From the NCBI GenBank assembly GCA_018398575.1, contig JAGTXZ010000019.1, forward strand, positions 1,674,001 to 1,738,000: a stretch of 64,000 nucleotides of DNA. Reading direction: 5' to 3'. The position numbers and the translations under genes were made by a program. Under the pieces are notes generated by a model that was not told the origin of the DNA, did not search any database, and saw nothing but the letters and a program-made list of their open reading frames with translations. Shown piece after piece: positions 44,449 to 55,863 of this stretch. Positions within the stretch are counted from its first letter, which is position 1. Each line of letters opens with the position of its first letter. This DNA comes from Ampelomyces quisqualis (Eukaryota > Ascomycota > Dothideomycetes > Pleosporales > Phaeosphaeriaceae).

Positions 44449-45651
44449 ATGAGCGTCAACTTCTCAGGCCCATGCCTGCCTCCTTCGAGCAGCCTAGTAC
44501 CTATTCGCCAGATTGTTACAGCTTCCGAGGAACAGATCACTGCGGCGCTCAGGGGCTTGCAATCACTGTATTGCCCGTTGCGGCTGCCGAGTGAATTTGC
44601 GAAACCGAGGCTCAAGTGGACACATATCCCAGCGGCATCCACGCCAAACCCTGTCGATTCCGGTTACGTCTCGCGCGACGAAAACCAGAATGAAGATGAT
44701 ATTGCGAGTTCCGAGGAGGTGATGGCGGCTCTTCGCGCCGATCCCTTTGAACGCACCTTCGCCACGCGATGGCTCACTTCGCTCATCTCGCGCGTGGAAG
44801 AAATGGGCTTTGAAGAGGACGTGACAGTGTCGATTGTCGACGATGCAGCGTTTATTCTTTCGACATTTTGCGACACCGGAAAGGACGAGCAGGAAGAGGC
44901 TCTGACACGCACATTCTCGTTTCCCACAGCGTCAGGCAAGAGCATAGAGGTCACGCTGAATGATGCGCCATTGTCCGGCACGGATCATACAGACGTGGGG
45001 TTGCAATCTTGGGGCGCGAGTATTGTGCTGAGTAGCATGATGTGCGCGGATCCCGAGCGCTTTGGGCTATCGTCGGAAATCCTCAACGCACGACCGAACA
45101 TCATCGAGCTTGGTGCAGGCACTGGGCTCGCGAGCTTGACTCTTGCGAAATTACTCCCTCAAGTGGGTGTGCTGGATACGAGTATATCAGCCACCGACTA
45201 CCACCCTGCGGTACTGGAGAATTGCCAGTCGAATATCAAATCTAACTTCCAATTCAACCTGCACGCGCATCCATCTGTATCAACCGACCTACTCGACTGG
45301 GCGCAACCTCCTCCACACCTCGAGTCTACTGCCGACCTCCTCATCGCTTCCGACGTCATCTATGCACCCGAACATGCAAGATGGCTTCACGAGTGTGCAG
45401 CGCATTTACTCAAAAAGGATGGTTCTTTCTGGCTCATGGTCACAGTCCGAAAGACGGGAAAGTTTGAACGTATTCCTGACACCGTTGAAGCTGCCTTTGC
45501 ACTAGACTTGTGTCCGCAAGATAGCGACGGGCGCGTGTTCAAAATCCTGCAAAAGGAAAGTGTCGACAAGAGGAGGGGAATTGGAAGAGGTGATGAGACT
45601 GGGTACAATCTTTACAAAATTGGATGGGCAAAGGGTGGTTGTGAATGTTAG
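44449..45651 (+). CDS. family-16 (METTL21/FAM86-type) protein lysine methyltransferase
   Basis: Intronless, 400 aa from MSVNFSGPCLPPSS. Residues 1-150 are an N-terminal helical region of the FAM86-like kind (RTFATRWLTSLISRVEEMGF). The SAM-binding fold follows: GLQSWGASIVLSSMM, motif I IIELGAGTGLASLTLAK (about 218), an acidic loop ATDYHPAVLENCQSN, and ADLLIASDVIYAPEH as post-motif II. ASDVIY corresponds to the (D/E)xx(Y/F) catalytic motif of this family. Related yeast enzymes (Efm2, Efm3, Rkm5) modify elongation factors or ribosomal proteins. I cannot assign the substrate. In-frame codons extend to 44227, but no good start context occurs there. Confidence 0.85.
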   Translation: MSVNFSGPCLPPSSSLVPIRQIVTASEEQITAALRGLQSLYCPLRLPSEFAKPRLKWTHIPAASTPNPVDSGYVSRDENQNEDDIASSEEVMAALRADPFERTFATRWLTSLISRVEEMGFEEDVTVSIVDDAAFILSTFCDTGKDEQEEALTRTFSFPTASGKSIEVTLNDAPLSGTDHTDVGLQSWGASIVLSSMMCADPERFGLSSEILNARPNIIELGAGTGLASLTLAKLLPQVGVLDTSISATDYHPAVLENCQSNIKSNFQFNLHAHPSVSTDLLDWAQPPPHLESTADLLIASDVIYAPEHARWLHECAAHLLKKDGSFWLMVTVRKTGKFERIPDTVEAAFALDLCPQDSDGRVFKILQKESVDKRRGIGRGDETGYNLYKIGWAKGGCEC

Positions 45652-45992
45652 CTTTGCAAGCGGTGTGGTGCCGTTGGCAATTCGAGCTGTAAATAGATGA
45701 GCGCAGGTAAATGTAGATCACGACTTGATGACGAGTATAGAACATAGAACTACAGTTTCAGAAATCATTCGTTCCATGAATTTCTACTTGGTCACTGGAA
45801 GCTGAACCCACAAATCTTGTCGCGTTCAAGGTTCCGGGTAGGTTGCGCGTTGTCGAGATCTTACTGCATGACGTCGTCAGCCAGGCGCGTCTCGACTCGA
45901 ACGACCTTTTCGAATATCTCGCTCGGTCTGAATCGTCATGGTACCCATGGGATCAAGACCTTTTTGGCTGTTCCGCGAGGAGTGAATCTGCT
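45652..45992. other. convergent intergenic region
   Basis: 341 bp between convergent stop codons of the methyltransferase and the Zn2Cys6 factor. No further feature seen. Confidence 0.6.
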
Positions 45993-48092
45993 TTAAAAGC
46001 CGAACCCAGTAAAGTCCAGGTCAAGCGTGCCTGTGTCGAAGTTGAGGAACGACGAAGTACCAAAATTGAACGCGTCCTCGAAGTTATCTCCAAAAAGGCC
46101 GTCGCCTTTGGCTATTGACGGTGGTTCAGTATTCATCTGTGGCGTGTGAGCTAAGCTCGGAGGAACTGTGTTTATTTGTGCAAGTTGTGTCGGGCCAGCC
46201 GTCTGAGCCAGTGTCTTCTTGGCCAGCACCTTTTCCAGCCCTTCAGCCATGAGATGTACTAGATGCCACTTGCCAACAGGCGTCGAGCGAAACTGTTGCA
46301 CGGCTTTCGTGGTGAGTTCGTAAACGACTGTATCGTTGATGTACTGGCCGGAGTATTGTGCTGCAATCTTCAACAAGAAGACGCATGCAAAGGCGATCAT
46401 GGAGTGGATATAATGTGGTATCCCGACTAGTCCATCCCGAATGTCGTCATCGGTCAGGACCGTCTCGATAATTGCGGTTGCTGCGGCGACAGCTGCTACA
46501 GCACTGTGCTCAAAGTACTGCGGGACAGCTGCACCTTTCAGGCCTCGGAAGACGTGCGAGTGGAGATGCAGTTTGGCTAGATGGTGATGGAGGATGACGC
46601 CCTTTGTCGGGAATTCGCCTATGCTCTCGTGTAGTTCTACCCGCGTTAGACCATCGATATATAAAATGGGACCACTTACTGAGGAGCTCCGAAGACCAAA
46701 ATCTGACCCAGTGATCAATCTGACGACTGAACTTTTCGAACTGGGGTGCAAAGGCTATTGGTATGGATTCTCCGGTATCAGGACCGAAAAGCTCGCGAGC
46801 GTTGCCCATGATTACTAACAAGGCCATCTGGCTGACCAGTCTCCTGTCTGATTCCGTACACATAGGACTTCGCAATATTTCCTCCCAACCATTTACTGAT
46901 ACATCGTCGCGGACAATCGATGGTCGTCCGTATAGAATCGAGAGATGGCGGTCGCATATATATAGGACGTACCAAATGCGTACGTTGTTCATGGCTTCCT
47001 CGTCGCTACCTCTTAGCACCTGCTGGTAGCTGCTACTCAAATTCACTTCCATTGCGCGGCGAATCGCATATCCACTAAGCATCCACGAAAGGTCATGCAG
47101 CCAGTATGACGCTACACACATGGCGCGCATACAGTCTTGATCCATGCGGCGATCGAACATGGACGCTGACATCAGCCGCCGGAACTCGCGTCCACAAGTA
47201 GCATAGAGATGATTGCTATTAGGATCATGAAGTGCTGCGACCGTACATATACAGGCTGTCAAGACTGAGGACCCGCGCCTCAACGAGTCGAGGTCTCTGT
47301 AAGTGCCAGATCCGATTTTGTACATGAAATGATCAATACGGTTGACGAAGAGACCCACCAACCGATCAGCGTCTTCAATACTGATCAGGCCCTTAGAGAT
47401 GAAGTCGTGGTTGGTAGCATTGGACGTCTTTCGCTCATCCGGTGAGTCATCAGACCGGAGAGTCCGTAGGCGAGTTATCTGATATAGGGAGTCAATCGGT
47501 GCATGAGGAAGTCCTTCTTCCTTTGGCGATAGATGTGGCGAGTGATCGTACGACGGCGGCTCGTCCTCGTGATCTGCGCCTCTGTGTTCATTGGTGTCCT
47601 CCGAGATGTGGGAACTGTTTGTTTGAAGTGGCGGCAGTGGAGGAAGCGACAGTTTGGTTAAAGCTTCCTGCAAAGATGCATGAATCTGACCGAGATCGCC
47701 AATAACAGACTCTTTCCATCTAGAGACATCAGTATGCCTTTTTCATTTCCCGCCGACTGCTTGGCAATGGACCCAGACTCACTGTGAACGCTCCTCAATC
47801 AAAGTCTGGAGGCTTTTATTTAGCACACACGACAAGTTGCGCTCGGCACACCGCTTACAAGGTGGCCCGCTTTCATTCATGATACATTTTATCTGTCATT
47901 GTGTAAGTATGGACCTCGCATCATCGTATGAAGCCGAACCTTTTGCTTGCGACACGACGCGCACGCTTTAACTTTTCGCGACACCAAAGGGAAGGACGCA
48001 TCTGCATTTGTATCGGAGAGCCGAGGGCGCGAAACCGGCGACGTTGAGCTTATATCATTGTCGACGTGCGACCAATTCCGCTTAGGAGGCAT
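45993..48092 (-). CDS. Zn2Cys6 transcription factor (PrtT/War1/Leu3-like)
   Basis: Exons 48092-47940, 47892-47783, 47719-46680 and 46636-45993 give 648 aa. The binuclear cluster spans intron 1: Cys44, Cys47, Cys54, Cys63, Cys66, Cys73 (spacing 2-6-8-2-6), reading ACASCRKQKIKC and GPPCKRCAERNLSC. The middle holds the fungal-specific regulatory domain (SIEDADRLVGLFVNRIDHFM, TACICTVAALHD, DRRMDQDCMRAMCVASYWL, WYVLYICDRHLSILYGRP). The last exon ends with an acidic aromatic segment (DGLFGDNFEDAFNFG, DTGTLDLDFTGFGF), a likely activation domain. Intron 1 uses a non-standard GTTCGG donor, but the zinc cluster is only complete with it spliced. The overall pattern resembles the PrtT/War1 group of protease or weak-acid regulators; the target genes are unknown. 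Confidence 0.85.
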
Positions 48093-48394
48093 GGCGATTA
48101 GGACAGGTGGCTCCTTTATCGTCGGAAGACATTACTCGAGATCAAAGCGTAAAAACATATCCATTGGGATCTTCTTCCTCTGGGCAAGATGGGCACATCT
48201 GCAATACTGTTTGTGCTAATTCAAAGCTGGAGTTGATGGCGACAGCTCTACCATGTGGGGATCGTGCCCAATCTGCAGACGCTGTGATTGGCCAGCATCT
48301 GAAGCTCCATTCGACCCTCTAACTAGCGCCGCGATAACTCCGAAAATAGCGTGATGGAGGGTAGCCGAACATCACCTTCAACAATGCAAAACAG

Positions 48395-48535
48395 GGTCAA
48401 TTTGTATAGTTATTTTAACTATTCTATCTAACTAGAGATTGATAGTGATACTTAATTATCTTGCCCTTTGTAGCGTCTCTACACTTATGTAACTATACTA
48501 GATAGCTATTAATTGTTGCGTTGAGTCCAGCATCT
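48395..48535. other. AT-rich patch
   Basis: A stretch of about 140 bp with many TA-rich words (TAGTTATTTTAACTATTC and similar) in otherwise GC-balanced DNA. It could be a RIP-mutated repeat remnant or a promoter-like AT tract. No ORF. Confidence 0.5.
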
Positions 48536-49180
48536 TCGCAAGTGCCTAGCTCACCTGACAATGTCTGTATCAATCTCAGTGTCAGGGTCCGAGTACGTCT
48601 CTGAGAACGACTTAGTGCTCGAACCCCCTTCCCGACACGAGTCTGAGTCGGTAGCTGAAGACTGGTTGGGTCGACGCGATGGATAAAGGCTTCGCGTTGG
48701 AGCGACGTTCTTGACCGCGGCGGAGGTGGCTAACGCTCTGGTAGTGGTTCGCTCTGTGGAGGACGGCATTGCAGCAGGAAGCGAGCAGCTGGAGGAAAGG
48801 GAGGGAGGATTAAGAGAGGCGATAGCGATAGCGAGTGGACGGTGGGCATGCCATCACTTAAAGTAGGCGCCGAACCATAGGTAAGTTGGTCATATGCGTC
48901 GTGCTATTCCAAAACCCCGCTAGGTAAAGGGTGTTGGTTTGCTACCATCTCAACAATCATTAGCAAACACGCGCTCATGAGCATATGAGCAGCCTCACGC
49001 CCACATCTTGTAGGCTATCGTCCTAGTCCAACAAAGAGACAGGGACTTCGCTGCAAGGCGAGGCTCCGCTTCGTGTGGGTTTTGTTAAAGCGACAGCGGA
49101 AGAGAGTCTAAGCGAAGTGGAAACCCCTCCAAAAGCGGCGGCCAAACCACCTCAAAAACCGCTGCGTTTCCACCGCCACA

Positions 49181-49190
49181 TACGGAGTAC
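49181..49190. repeat. TACGGAGTAC motif copy 5
   Basis: Exact copy of the recurrent 10-mer in the gene-free spacer. Confidence 0.5.
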
Positions 49191-49584
49191 ATTTAGTTTC
49201 AGCTGCTCGACAGTAAAGATAATAAGAGCCCTGAGGGGCTGTCGGCATGTCAACGTCCGAACACATCTCCAGTACCACTGCCCCATGCTCGACCTAGCCA
49301 TCCCTATTTCGTCGAGTGCCGATTTCATTACCAGAAAAAGGCTGCGTACGGAGAAAACCAGGAACATCGTCGCGAGTCGCGACTGGGCATAGACGTTGAT
49401 GCGACACCCGAAGCAATGACTTCAACTAGATTTTAGGCAATCAGTCGTTACCAGTAAGGCGTCCAGTCCTCAATATACGAATCACAGCGATCGAATGGGG
49501 GCGCAATCGTCGTCACCTTGTCGATCTGCACCTGCTCCACCTTCGCGCATTAATGCCAGTGACCTTGTTCAACCTTAATCGCTC

Positions 49585-49594
49585 TACGGAGTAC
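49585..49594. repeat. TACGGAGTAC motif copy 6
   Basis: Exact copy of the recurrent 10-mer, 404 bp from copy 5. Confidence 0.5.
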
Positions 49595-49821
49595 CCCTTC
49601 TACCATCTACATGTTTTTCAGAGGCCCATGATGCAGCGAGAAGGCCTGCGGCGATGATTGAGCTTTACATAGTGGTATCAATCTTAGTGCAGCGAAGCGT
49701 ATGCGGCACACTACTGCGTCAAGTCGAAGCACACGATAGTTGATTCAACCCAGCTCCGACAATTGCGAATTCGCGAGTCAATTCGCTACGCTTCTTTTCG
49801 GAATCCAGCCCTGGGTGAATC

Positions 49822-51696
49822 ATGTCGTGGACCAATGCCGACCAGCAAGGCTGGATCAGCCAAAACTACCAGCAGCCAACTCCACAACAGCCAAACAATC
49901 AATACTCCCAAACTTATGCGCCGAATCAATCTTACCCCACCCAGTACCCTCCACAGCAAGTACCATATATACAGCCATACTACGGAACAACTGCCCCGAC
50001 GTCGTTCATAGCGGAACTACCTGCACCACTTCCACCCGCACCACCTACAACGACTTCTGAAGAGCAACTGAAAGAGGATGAATTGATCGCGCACAAGATT
50101 CAACAGCTAGAGATTGCTGAAGTTAGGCAGAGATCGAATAGCGCTGTCAGCCAACATCAACAGCCCATTAGCATGATGCGCCCAAGTTTGCAGACTCAGC
50201 CAGCACTCCTTCATCAAGTGTCTTCATTATCATTACGGCCTCAAAGCACGAACACATCCACATTGAGCGACGCGTACTGGAGCCCAGAGTCGTTCGATGT
50301 AGCACGAAACGGTCCTGGCCCCAGCTCGTTGCCGGAGGTTGTAGTACAGCCTCAGGCCATGTTGTATGCTCCTACCAGCGACCTTCCAATACCGGTTCAC
50401 GCAGAGCAACAGCCCGTCAGAACTCCGCCTTTAGCACCGTCAAGTACTAGTCATCTCTCCACGTACCTTGAGAGAGACCACCAAGTGCCTTACCCGCCCA
50501 CATGGCGGCTCCCATCAGTCATTGCAACATTCTACGCGTTTGCTGGTGGCAAGATAGAGCCTGGATCGGACTGGTTGACCCAGCAAGAAACTCTTACATG
50601 GCGAACCATTAGACCGACTGAGCACGCCTACAACCCTGCTGCACCCTCATACACCTTCACATTCACAAGCAGAGGCGGAAGTTTTCGCGACCCTAAATTC
50701 TCATGGTCCATGACGCTACCCGACAATGCTCCCGATTCTAGAAGAAAGACATGGAAAAGTAAAGATACATCGTGGTCCTACGACTTGAAACTCGATAAAA
50801 ACAGCGGCGTGCGAAAGAACGAGGTGCTAAGCCACGGATCAAAGAAGGCTATCCTAACAACATATGTCCATGCTCGGAATTACGACTCACTCCGCTTCAT
50901 TGGCCCAGACGGGCGCGCATACATGTGGGTCAGCAGCTCGACGGTCAGTTCAGTGAACGGCTCGCGCTACGACACCCTCCGACACGCACTCTTTGTCGCC
51001 ACAGGGCACATCCAAGACCCTCTCTACGGCGAGATTGTCGCAGACCACACTTTCTGGGACGGCTACGTCGACCCGACTGAAGCGCACGCGGGCATAAAAT
51101 GCGACGGGTGCCAAACACTACCCATCCGAGGACTCCGCTGGAAATGCAAAACATGCCAGCACCACGACGTCTGCGACGACTGCCGCAATCTCATTCTCGC
51201 CGGCGGTTTCGGCCCCTCCATGCAGCGCACTTGCACCTTGTCGCTCGTATGTCTGCCCGACGAAGCCGTCTACATCCGTTCTCCGACCGTAAATCACGCC
51301 CTCGTCATCGCAACGCTGCAAATCCTAAAGGACTGGGAGCGCCACACGTTCCGCGACGAAAGGAAGAAATTCCCGCGCGGCTTTGCGGCGGCGGAAGACG
51401 CGGCGAGGCAGCACGATCTGGGCATCATGCGTTATTGGAAAGCGAGTGATTGGGATAAGAAGAATATGAGGCACGCTGCGAATGAGAACATGGGGACCGT
51501 GGTCAAGGCAAGGAAAACCATGGCCGTGGCGGGGGATACGGCGAGTGCTTTGGGGGGGTTGGTGGATGCTGGGTTTGCGCTTGCAGGACATGGGACGGGG
51601 GGCGCTGGGCATGTAAACGGAGGTGGTGGACATGCAAATGGAGCGGGTGATGGAGGTGGAGATGGGGGCAGTGGTGCAAGTGGAGTAACCGTCTAG
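49822..51696 (+). CDS. ZZ-type zinc-finger protein, function unknown
   Basis: Intronless, 624 aa. Residues 1-75 are Gln/Pro/Tyr-rich (QNYQQPTPQQPNNQYSQ). A short charged helix follows at about 85-110 (EEQLKEDELIAHKIQQLEIA). Residues 230-400 form a compact conserved-looking region with WRLPSVIATFYAFAGGKIEP and SWSMTLPDN. A ZZ finger lies at about 425-455: KCDGCQTLPIRGLRWKC, then CQHHDVCDDCRNL, with paired Cys spaced as in ZZ domains. A helical segment (RYWKASDWDKKNMRHAANEN) precedes a Gly-rich, His-containing tail (AGHVNGGGGHANGAG). ZZ fingers mediate protein contacts, often histone tails or ubiquitin-pathway partners; no specific role can be given. Confidence 0.8.
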   Translation: MSWTNADQQGWISQNYQQPTPQQPNNQYSQTYAPNQSYPTQYPPQQVPYIQPYYGTTAPTSFIAELPAPLPPAPPTTTSEEQLKEDELIAHKIQQLEIAEVRQRSNSAVSQHQQPISMMRPSLQTQPALLHQVSSLSLRPQSTNTSTLSDAYWSPESFDVARNGPGPSSLPEVVVQPQAMLYAPTSDLPIPVHAEQQPVRTPPLAPSSTSHLSTYLERDHQVPYPPTWRLPSVIATFYAFAGGKIEPGSDWLTQQETLTWRTIRPTEHAYNPAAPSYTFTFTSRGGSFRDPKFSWSMTLPDNAPDSRRKTWKSKDTSWSYDLKLDKNSGVRKNEVLSHGSKKAILTTYVHARNYDSLRFIGPDGRAYMWVSSSTVSSVNGSRYDTLRHALFVATGHIQDPLYGEIVADHTFWDGYVDPTEAHAGIKCDGCQTLPIRGLRWKCKTCQHHDVCDDCRNLILAGGFGPSMQRTCTLSLVCLPDEAVYIRSPTVNHALVIATLQILKDWERHTFRDERKKFPRGFAAAEDAARQHDLGIMRYWKASDWDKKNMRHAANENMGTVVKARKTMAVAGDTASALGGLVDAGFALAGHGTGGAGHVNGGGGHANGAGDGGGDGGSGASGVTV

Positions 51697-52775
51697 TGCA
51701 CCATGTACAAATCGCACTCTTGCTGCATTACTTTCAGCCACCTTCACACATGGCATGCTCTCATAATAGCCCTGCCTTGCCATCATGTATAGCCATGAAA
51801 CCCTCAATCGTCATTCCACGACAGCTTGCATCCGTCCCTCTCGTCCTTCCCCATTGGCAAAGACCAATTCGCCAAGTGTCTACGCGAATACCATTACCGC
51901 CCTATATCGCTGCCGCCTCTCCTCCCCGACCAGGATTGTGTGTGATTTCCCAGCCATAGTGTTAGCCCTGACGCGCCCCCCCGCATCGTACCGCAGAGAA
52001 CTAAAAAACAAAACTCACATCTCGTCTCAACATCACTCGCCCTGCTACTGGGGAAAAGTCTGAAGCGACACGGCCTCGGGGTCTACAAACACATCCTTGC
52101 TCAGCCATTAACCTCCAAAAGCCAATGTAGCTCATGTCGACGACTTGAAGGCGACAATGGCGGTGCGTGGTACGGCTGTTGGAGAGCCCGTTGGGTGGCG
52201 CCAGAGGCGGATATGACGTTGCATGCGATCGAATACGCAGAGAAGGTGCCCTCAGCCACGCTCTTCGCGATGGTTGAACCAGGCGTGCGGCGTGCCTTGG
52301 GCGAGGAGTGCGGAGTGGCTTGGCAGGACACTGGACATGGGTCGGCATGGATATGCATCCCGTCGCTTTCAGCCACCAGCGTGTCTGGGAATTCCATTGC
52401 TGTCCAGCCCATCCTATCACGCGTGACACGCTCGCCAAAACACCAAACTACAAACCAACTCTATCACGGGAAATGTGGCACAGATTCTTGCTACCTTTTT
52501 GTGGGGAATTTGTCGAATGGGCAAGGGCGGATGTGCCAAGGACGTTGCCGTACTCAATTTACGAGGGCGGCGCATCCCGAAACTACCGATAGGACATGCA
52601 GTCACAAGCATGGGATCCGTTCAGCAGAGAGCGGCATACCACATATTCAAGTGTAGGAACAAGGTCCTGAAAATCCATGACGGGTATATTGCAAACTACG
52701 TACTCGGCATAACATTTCCTAGACCGTCCAAGTGGCGCAGCCATGGGCATGACACATTATTTTCAGACCCGACAT
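51697..52775. other. convergent intergenic region
   Basis: 1.08 kb between two convergent genes. ORFs of up to 153 codons overlap on both strands with no domain or codon coherence, so none is called. Nothing else recognised. Confidence 0.55.
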
Positions 52776-54765
52776 TTACAAGCCACTCGAGAATTTGCCC
52801 TGGTCGACAATAACCAATCCAGCGACCGAGGCACTGGACAGTGTAGAGAAGACGCCAGAAATCAAAGCTGAAAGAGCCAGGCGGGAAACGTCACCACTTC
52901 GGCCGGGGCTGATTTGGCTCAGCACACCGATTTGAGTACCGAGCGAACCAATGTTGCCGAAACCGCAGAGAGCATAGGTGGCAATGACACGGGAACGAGG
53001 AGAAAGGTCGTGGTAATCCGAGTCTGGGTCTCCCTTGGCAACGAGCTGAGCGAAAGCGACAAACTCGTTGGTGATGACCTTGACGCCAATGAGACGGCTG
53101 ACGAGGAGGAGGTCTTTGCCTTCGCGAGACACGCCGAGCAGGAAAGCAACAGGGTAGAAGATATAGCCGAGGATGAGCTCCAGGGTAAGATCATACTCGC
53201 CCTCGAGTCCGATGTAGCGACCCCACCAAGTGAGCAGACCGTCGACCATGTTAAGGAGGGCAATGATACATAAAAGGGTGGCCACAATCATACCGGCAAT
53301 CTTGAGACCGAGCCATGCACCGTTTGCGAAAGCGTGGAGAGCGTTTGCGGCCTTGTGCTCGTCATCGTCGGGGATGACAACTCGTCCGGCGGTAAGAGTC
53401 TCCTCGGTCTCGGGGTACCGAAGCTTGCTGAAGGCGAGAGACGCAGGGATACTCATAACGCAAGAGGAGATTAGAGCCTGGGGATTGAGACCCATGCCGA
53501 TGTAGGCAACAAGCACACTTCCAGCAATTGTGGCGAAACCAGAGCACATGACCTGATGAAGCTCGGCCATGGTCAGGTGAGGCACGAAAGGCCTGATCAA
53601 CATGGCAGATTCACCCTGACCGATGAAAGGCGAGGCAGAAGCGACAACGGCCTCGGCACCCGAGACGCGCATGGCCCAGAAGAAGAAGACGGCAAATTTG
53701 CCAATGAACCACTGGAGGATGCCCCAATAGTACAAGAGCTGGACGAAAGAGACGAAGAAGATGATGGCCGGGATGACACCAGTGAAGAACCATCCGAGCT
53801 CGGGAACACTTTCGGCAGTGAGGAAAACGACACCGTTGTTGGCAAATCCGAGAAGGAGACGAGCGAGCTTGGAGATGAAGTCGAAGATGTCGAATCCAAC
53901 TCCTGTGCGCAGAACGAACAAGGCAACGATGAACTGGAGAAGCATACCGACAATGACCGTGTGCCAGTTGACCATGGCTCTGTTGCGGGACGTGGCCCAG
54001 AAACCGAAGATGAAGACGGCAAGACCAAAGAGGGATACAGCACGATTGGCGCGGGTGTTGTCCTCGCTTTCCTCGCTGGCGAATGCACCGACGATGATGA
54101 CAGCAATGGTCAGAGCGGCACCAGCTGGCACGCGCATCTTCTCGGGAATGAGATTCGCAAAGCGAACTCCCGTGTTGTTCCAGACGCAGTGCATGGGCTT
54201 GGTGACGACGGTGATTGGGATGTGGAGGGTGATGAGTCGGATCATGATGGCGAGCCAGAACAGGAAAGGAATGACCCAGTTCCTGTCGCGGTGGTGTACG
54301 ACGACACTAGCAATCCACCATCTGGGTGTGTTAGGCCCACGATAGCCGAAGGAGGCTCCACGCGACTTACCCGGTAAACAATGCCCCGAGGAAGAGATGG
54401 ACTGGCAAACGATAGCTCCTGTACAAGACAGACGGGGAGTACCATTTCTTCTTCTCGGCCTCGACCTCGACCTCGGCCTCGGGATCCGACGCGCTGCGGG
54501 TGCCCTTCTCTTCGTAGTCGGCAAAGCCACCGTTCTTCTCCAGATCGCGTCCCGCATGCGTGCGGCTGTGGAGATGCGAGTCCTGAGCACTCGGCTCCAA
54601 GAGCTTGCTGGGCTTCTCGTCCGTGGTGCCCGTGGTGTATACTGGGACCGAGTTGTCGACATGGGCTGCGTGCGCGCTGTGATGCACGTGCACGTGCTCA
54701 TGTTCCCTTGCGACGGAAAGCGCCGGGTCTGGGTTCCGAGCCACGGCGGGCATGGAAGCGGCCAT
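52776..54765 (-). CDS. concentrative nucleoside transporter (CNT family)
   Basis: Plasma-membrane Na+- or H+-coupled nucleoside importer. Exons 54765-54371 and 54321-52776, with a 49-nt GTAAGT...CAG intron in phase 2, give 646 aa. The start is in a strong CACCATGG context. About 110 N-terminal residues are hydrophilic and His/Glu-rich. The CNT core contains FVLRTGVGFDIFDFISK, FFTGVIPAIIFFVSFVQLLYY, SPFIGQGESAMLIRP (the nucleoside-binding GQGES motif), SGFATIAGSVLVAYI, LGYIFYPVAFLLGV, VITNEFVAFAQL (NEFVA motif) and ALCGFGNIGSLGTQIG (GFxNxxS motif). Around 12-13 hydrophobic segments are present. CNTs are patchily distributed in fungi. The C terminus (VIVDQGKFSSGL) is short. Confidence 0.93.
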
Positions 54766-55863
54766 GGTGGACAGACAATTCGGCACGAGGGCAGTCGCCG
54801 AGGAAGGGTTGAAGATGGACGAGGAACTGTTGGCTCAGCTGCGTACCCTAGAGTCCGGCCCACGGCGGGCATTATATTCGCGTGCCGTGAACCCACGCTA
54901 CCACCAAAGCGGAGGCACTGTTGGACTTGGAGCTGGCCGGACGCCTGGCAGCTGCCTCTTTCGACGTGGGCCGAACTGCGGTGGCACAACATCTCATTGG
55001 CTGCCGGTCACCTCCGCTGCTGTCGGGGCGCGCTGGTGACATGTGACTCGCTGCGAGAGATACCTTACTAATGCTGACAGGGCGGGAGGTGCTGAGAAAA
55101 AGGTGCTCGTGTCAACTGCACCCAGTACCAAGTGTCCACGGCCTTTCCGCGGCCCTGCAAGACCGAGCCAGGTTCTTATCTGCCCCCAGTCCTGATCGAC
55201 CGCGCGCGCTGTCCAACCACAGCCTCCAGCGTGCAGCGAGCCGCCTGTGCGCCTGATAAGCGGCGGCGAATCTTGGTGGGGCGTCGGTTGCGGCTCTCGT
55301 TTGGGAAACGCGTGGCGTTCTCCAGCACACCATCCCCGCATTCATGGGTGGGTGCCTGTGCAGCCGTGCAAAGAGCCTCCCCTCCCACATTTTGATTCAA
55401 ACGAAATTCCGTCTGTAGGGTGTGCCGTTGGCTGGCATGCGCGGCCAGGAAATCCGTCAGCATTCAGTGTCCGCCGTCGTGGGATTGGTGTGCGGCGTGA
55501 GTGGTCATCTCGTCGACTGGGGTGGCCAAGACAATGCGATAATCCGATAACCAGGTCGGAGCCAAGGCAACGTCACTATCATTTGTATTGTACACGCAGA
55601 ATGGCCCCGAGTCCGTGTTGCGGCAATCGCCTACTTTGACGCGTCTTGGCCCGGATTCGGCGACGGCACCAGTGCGAGGAGCAACAAGCGCCCTCTATTT
55701 CGACCTTGGCAATAACAACGAGCGGACCCTGCCCGACTTCAGTCCACAACCAACACCATCAACAAAGGGTATACAATCCCATGCCCGTCCCAACACCATG
55801 CACACCAACCCCAATGCCGCTAAAAAGACATGTTGCACATCAAGACCTCCGTGGTCGTCGTCT
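54766..55863. other. intergenic region without genes
   Basis: 1.1 kb upstream of the CNT gene and downstream of gcn5. GC-rich with random overlapping ORFs. A 13-mer CCACGGCGGGCAT at 54860 repeats one inside the CNT first exon (54741). Nothing else recognised. Confidence 0.55.

Larger units (their letters stand above)
48093..49821. other. spacer with AT-rich relic and TACGGAGTA motifs
   Basis: 1.7 kb without a supported gene. 48395-48535 is markedly AT-rich compared with its surroundings and may be an old mutated repeat. A Ser/Thr-rich 72-codon ORF (48551-48769, minus) and a 105-codon ORF (49075-49392, plus) have no domains. Two exact TACGGAGTAC copies lie at 49181 and 49585. Confidence 0.6.

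Noticed and set aside
48551..49392. 72- and 105-codon ORFs in the spacer before the ZZ gene
   Set aside because: Ser/Thr- or basic-rich with no homology I recognise; the longer one contains a TACGGAGTAC motif, which elsewhere is strictly noncoding.
52001..52656. ORFs of 145 and 153 codons on opposite strands
   Set aside because: They overlap each other, lack domains, and neither shows coherent codon use or splice partners.
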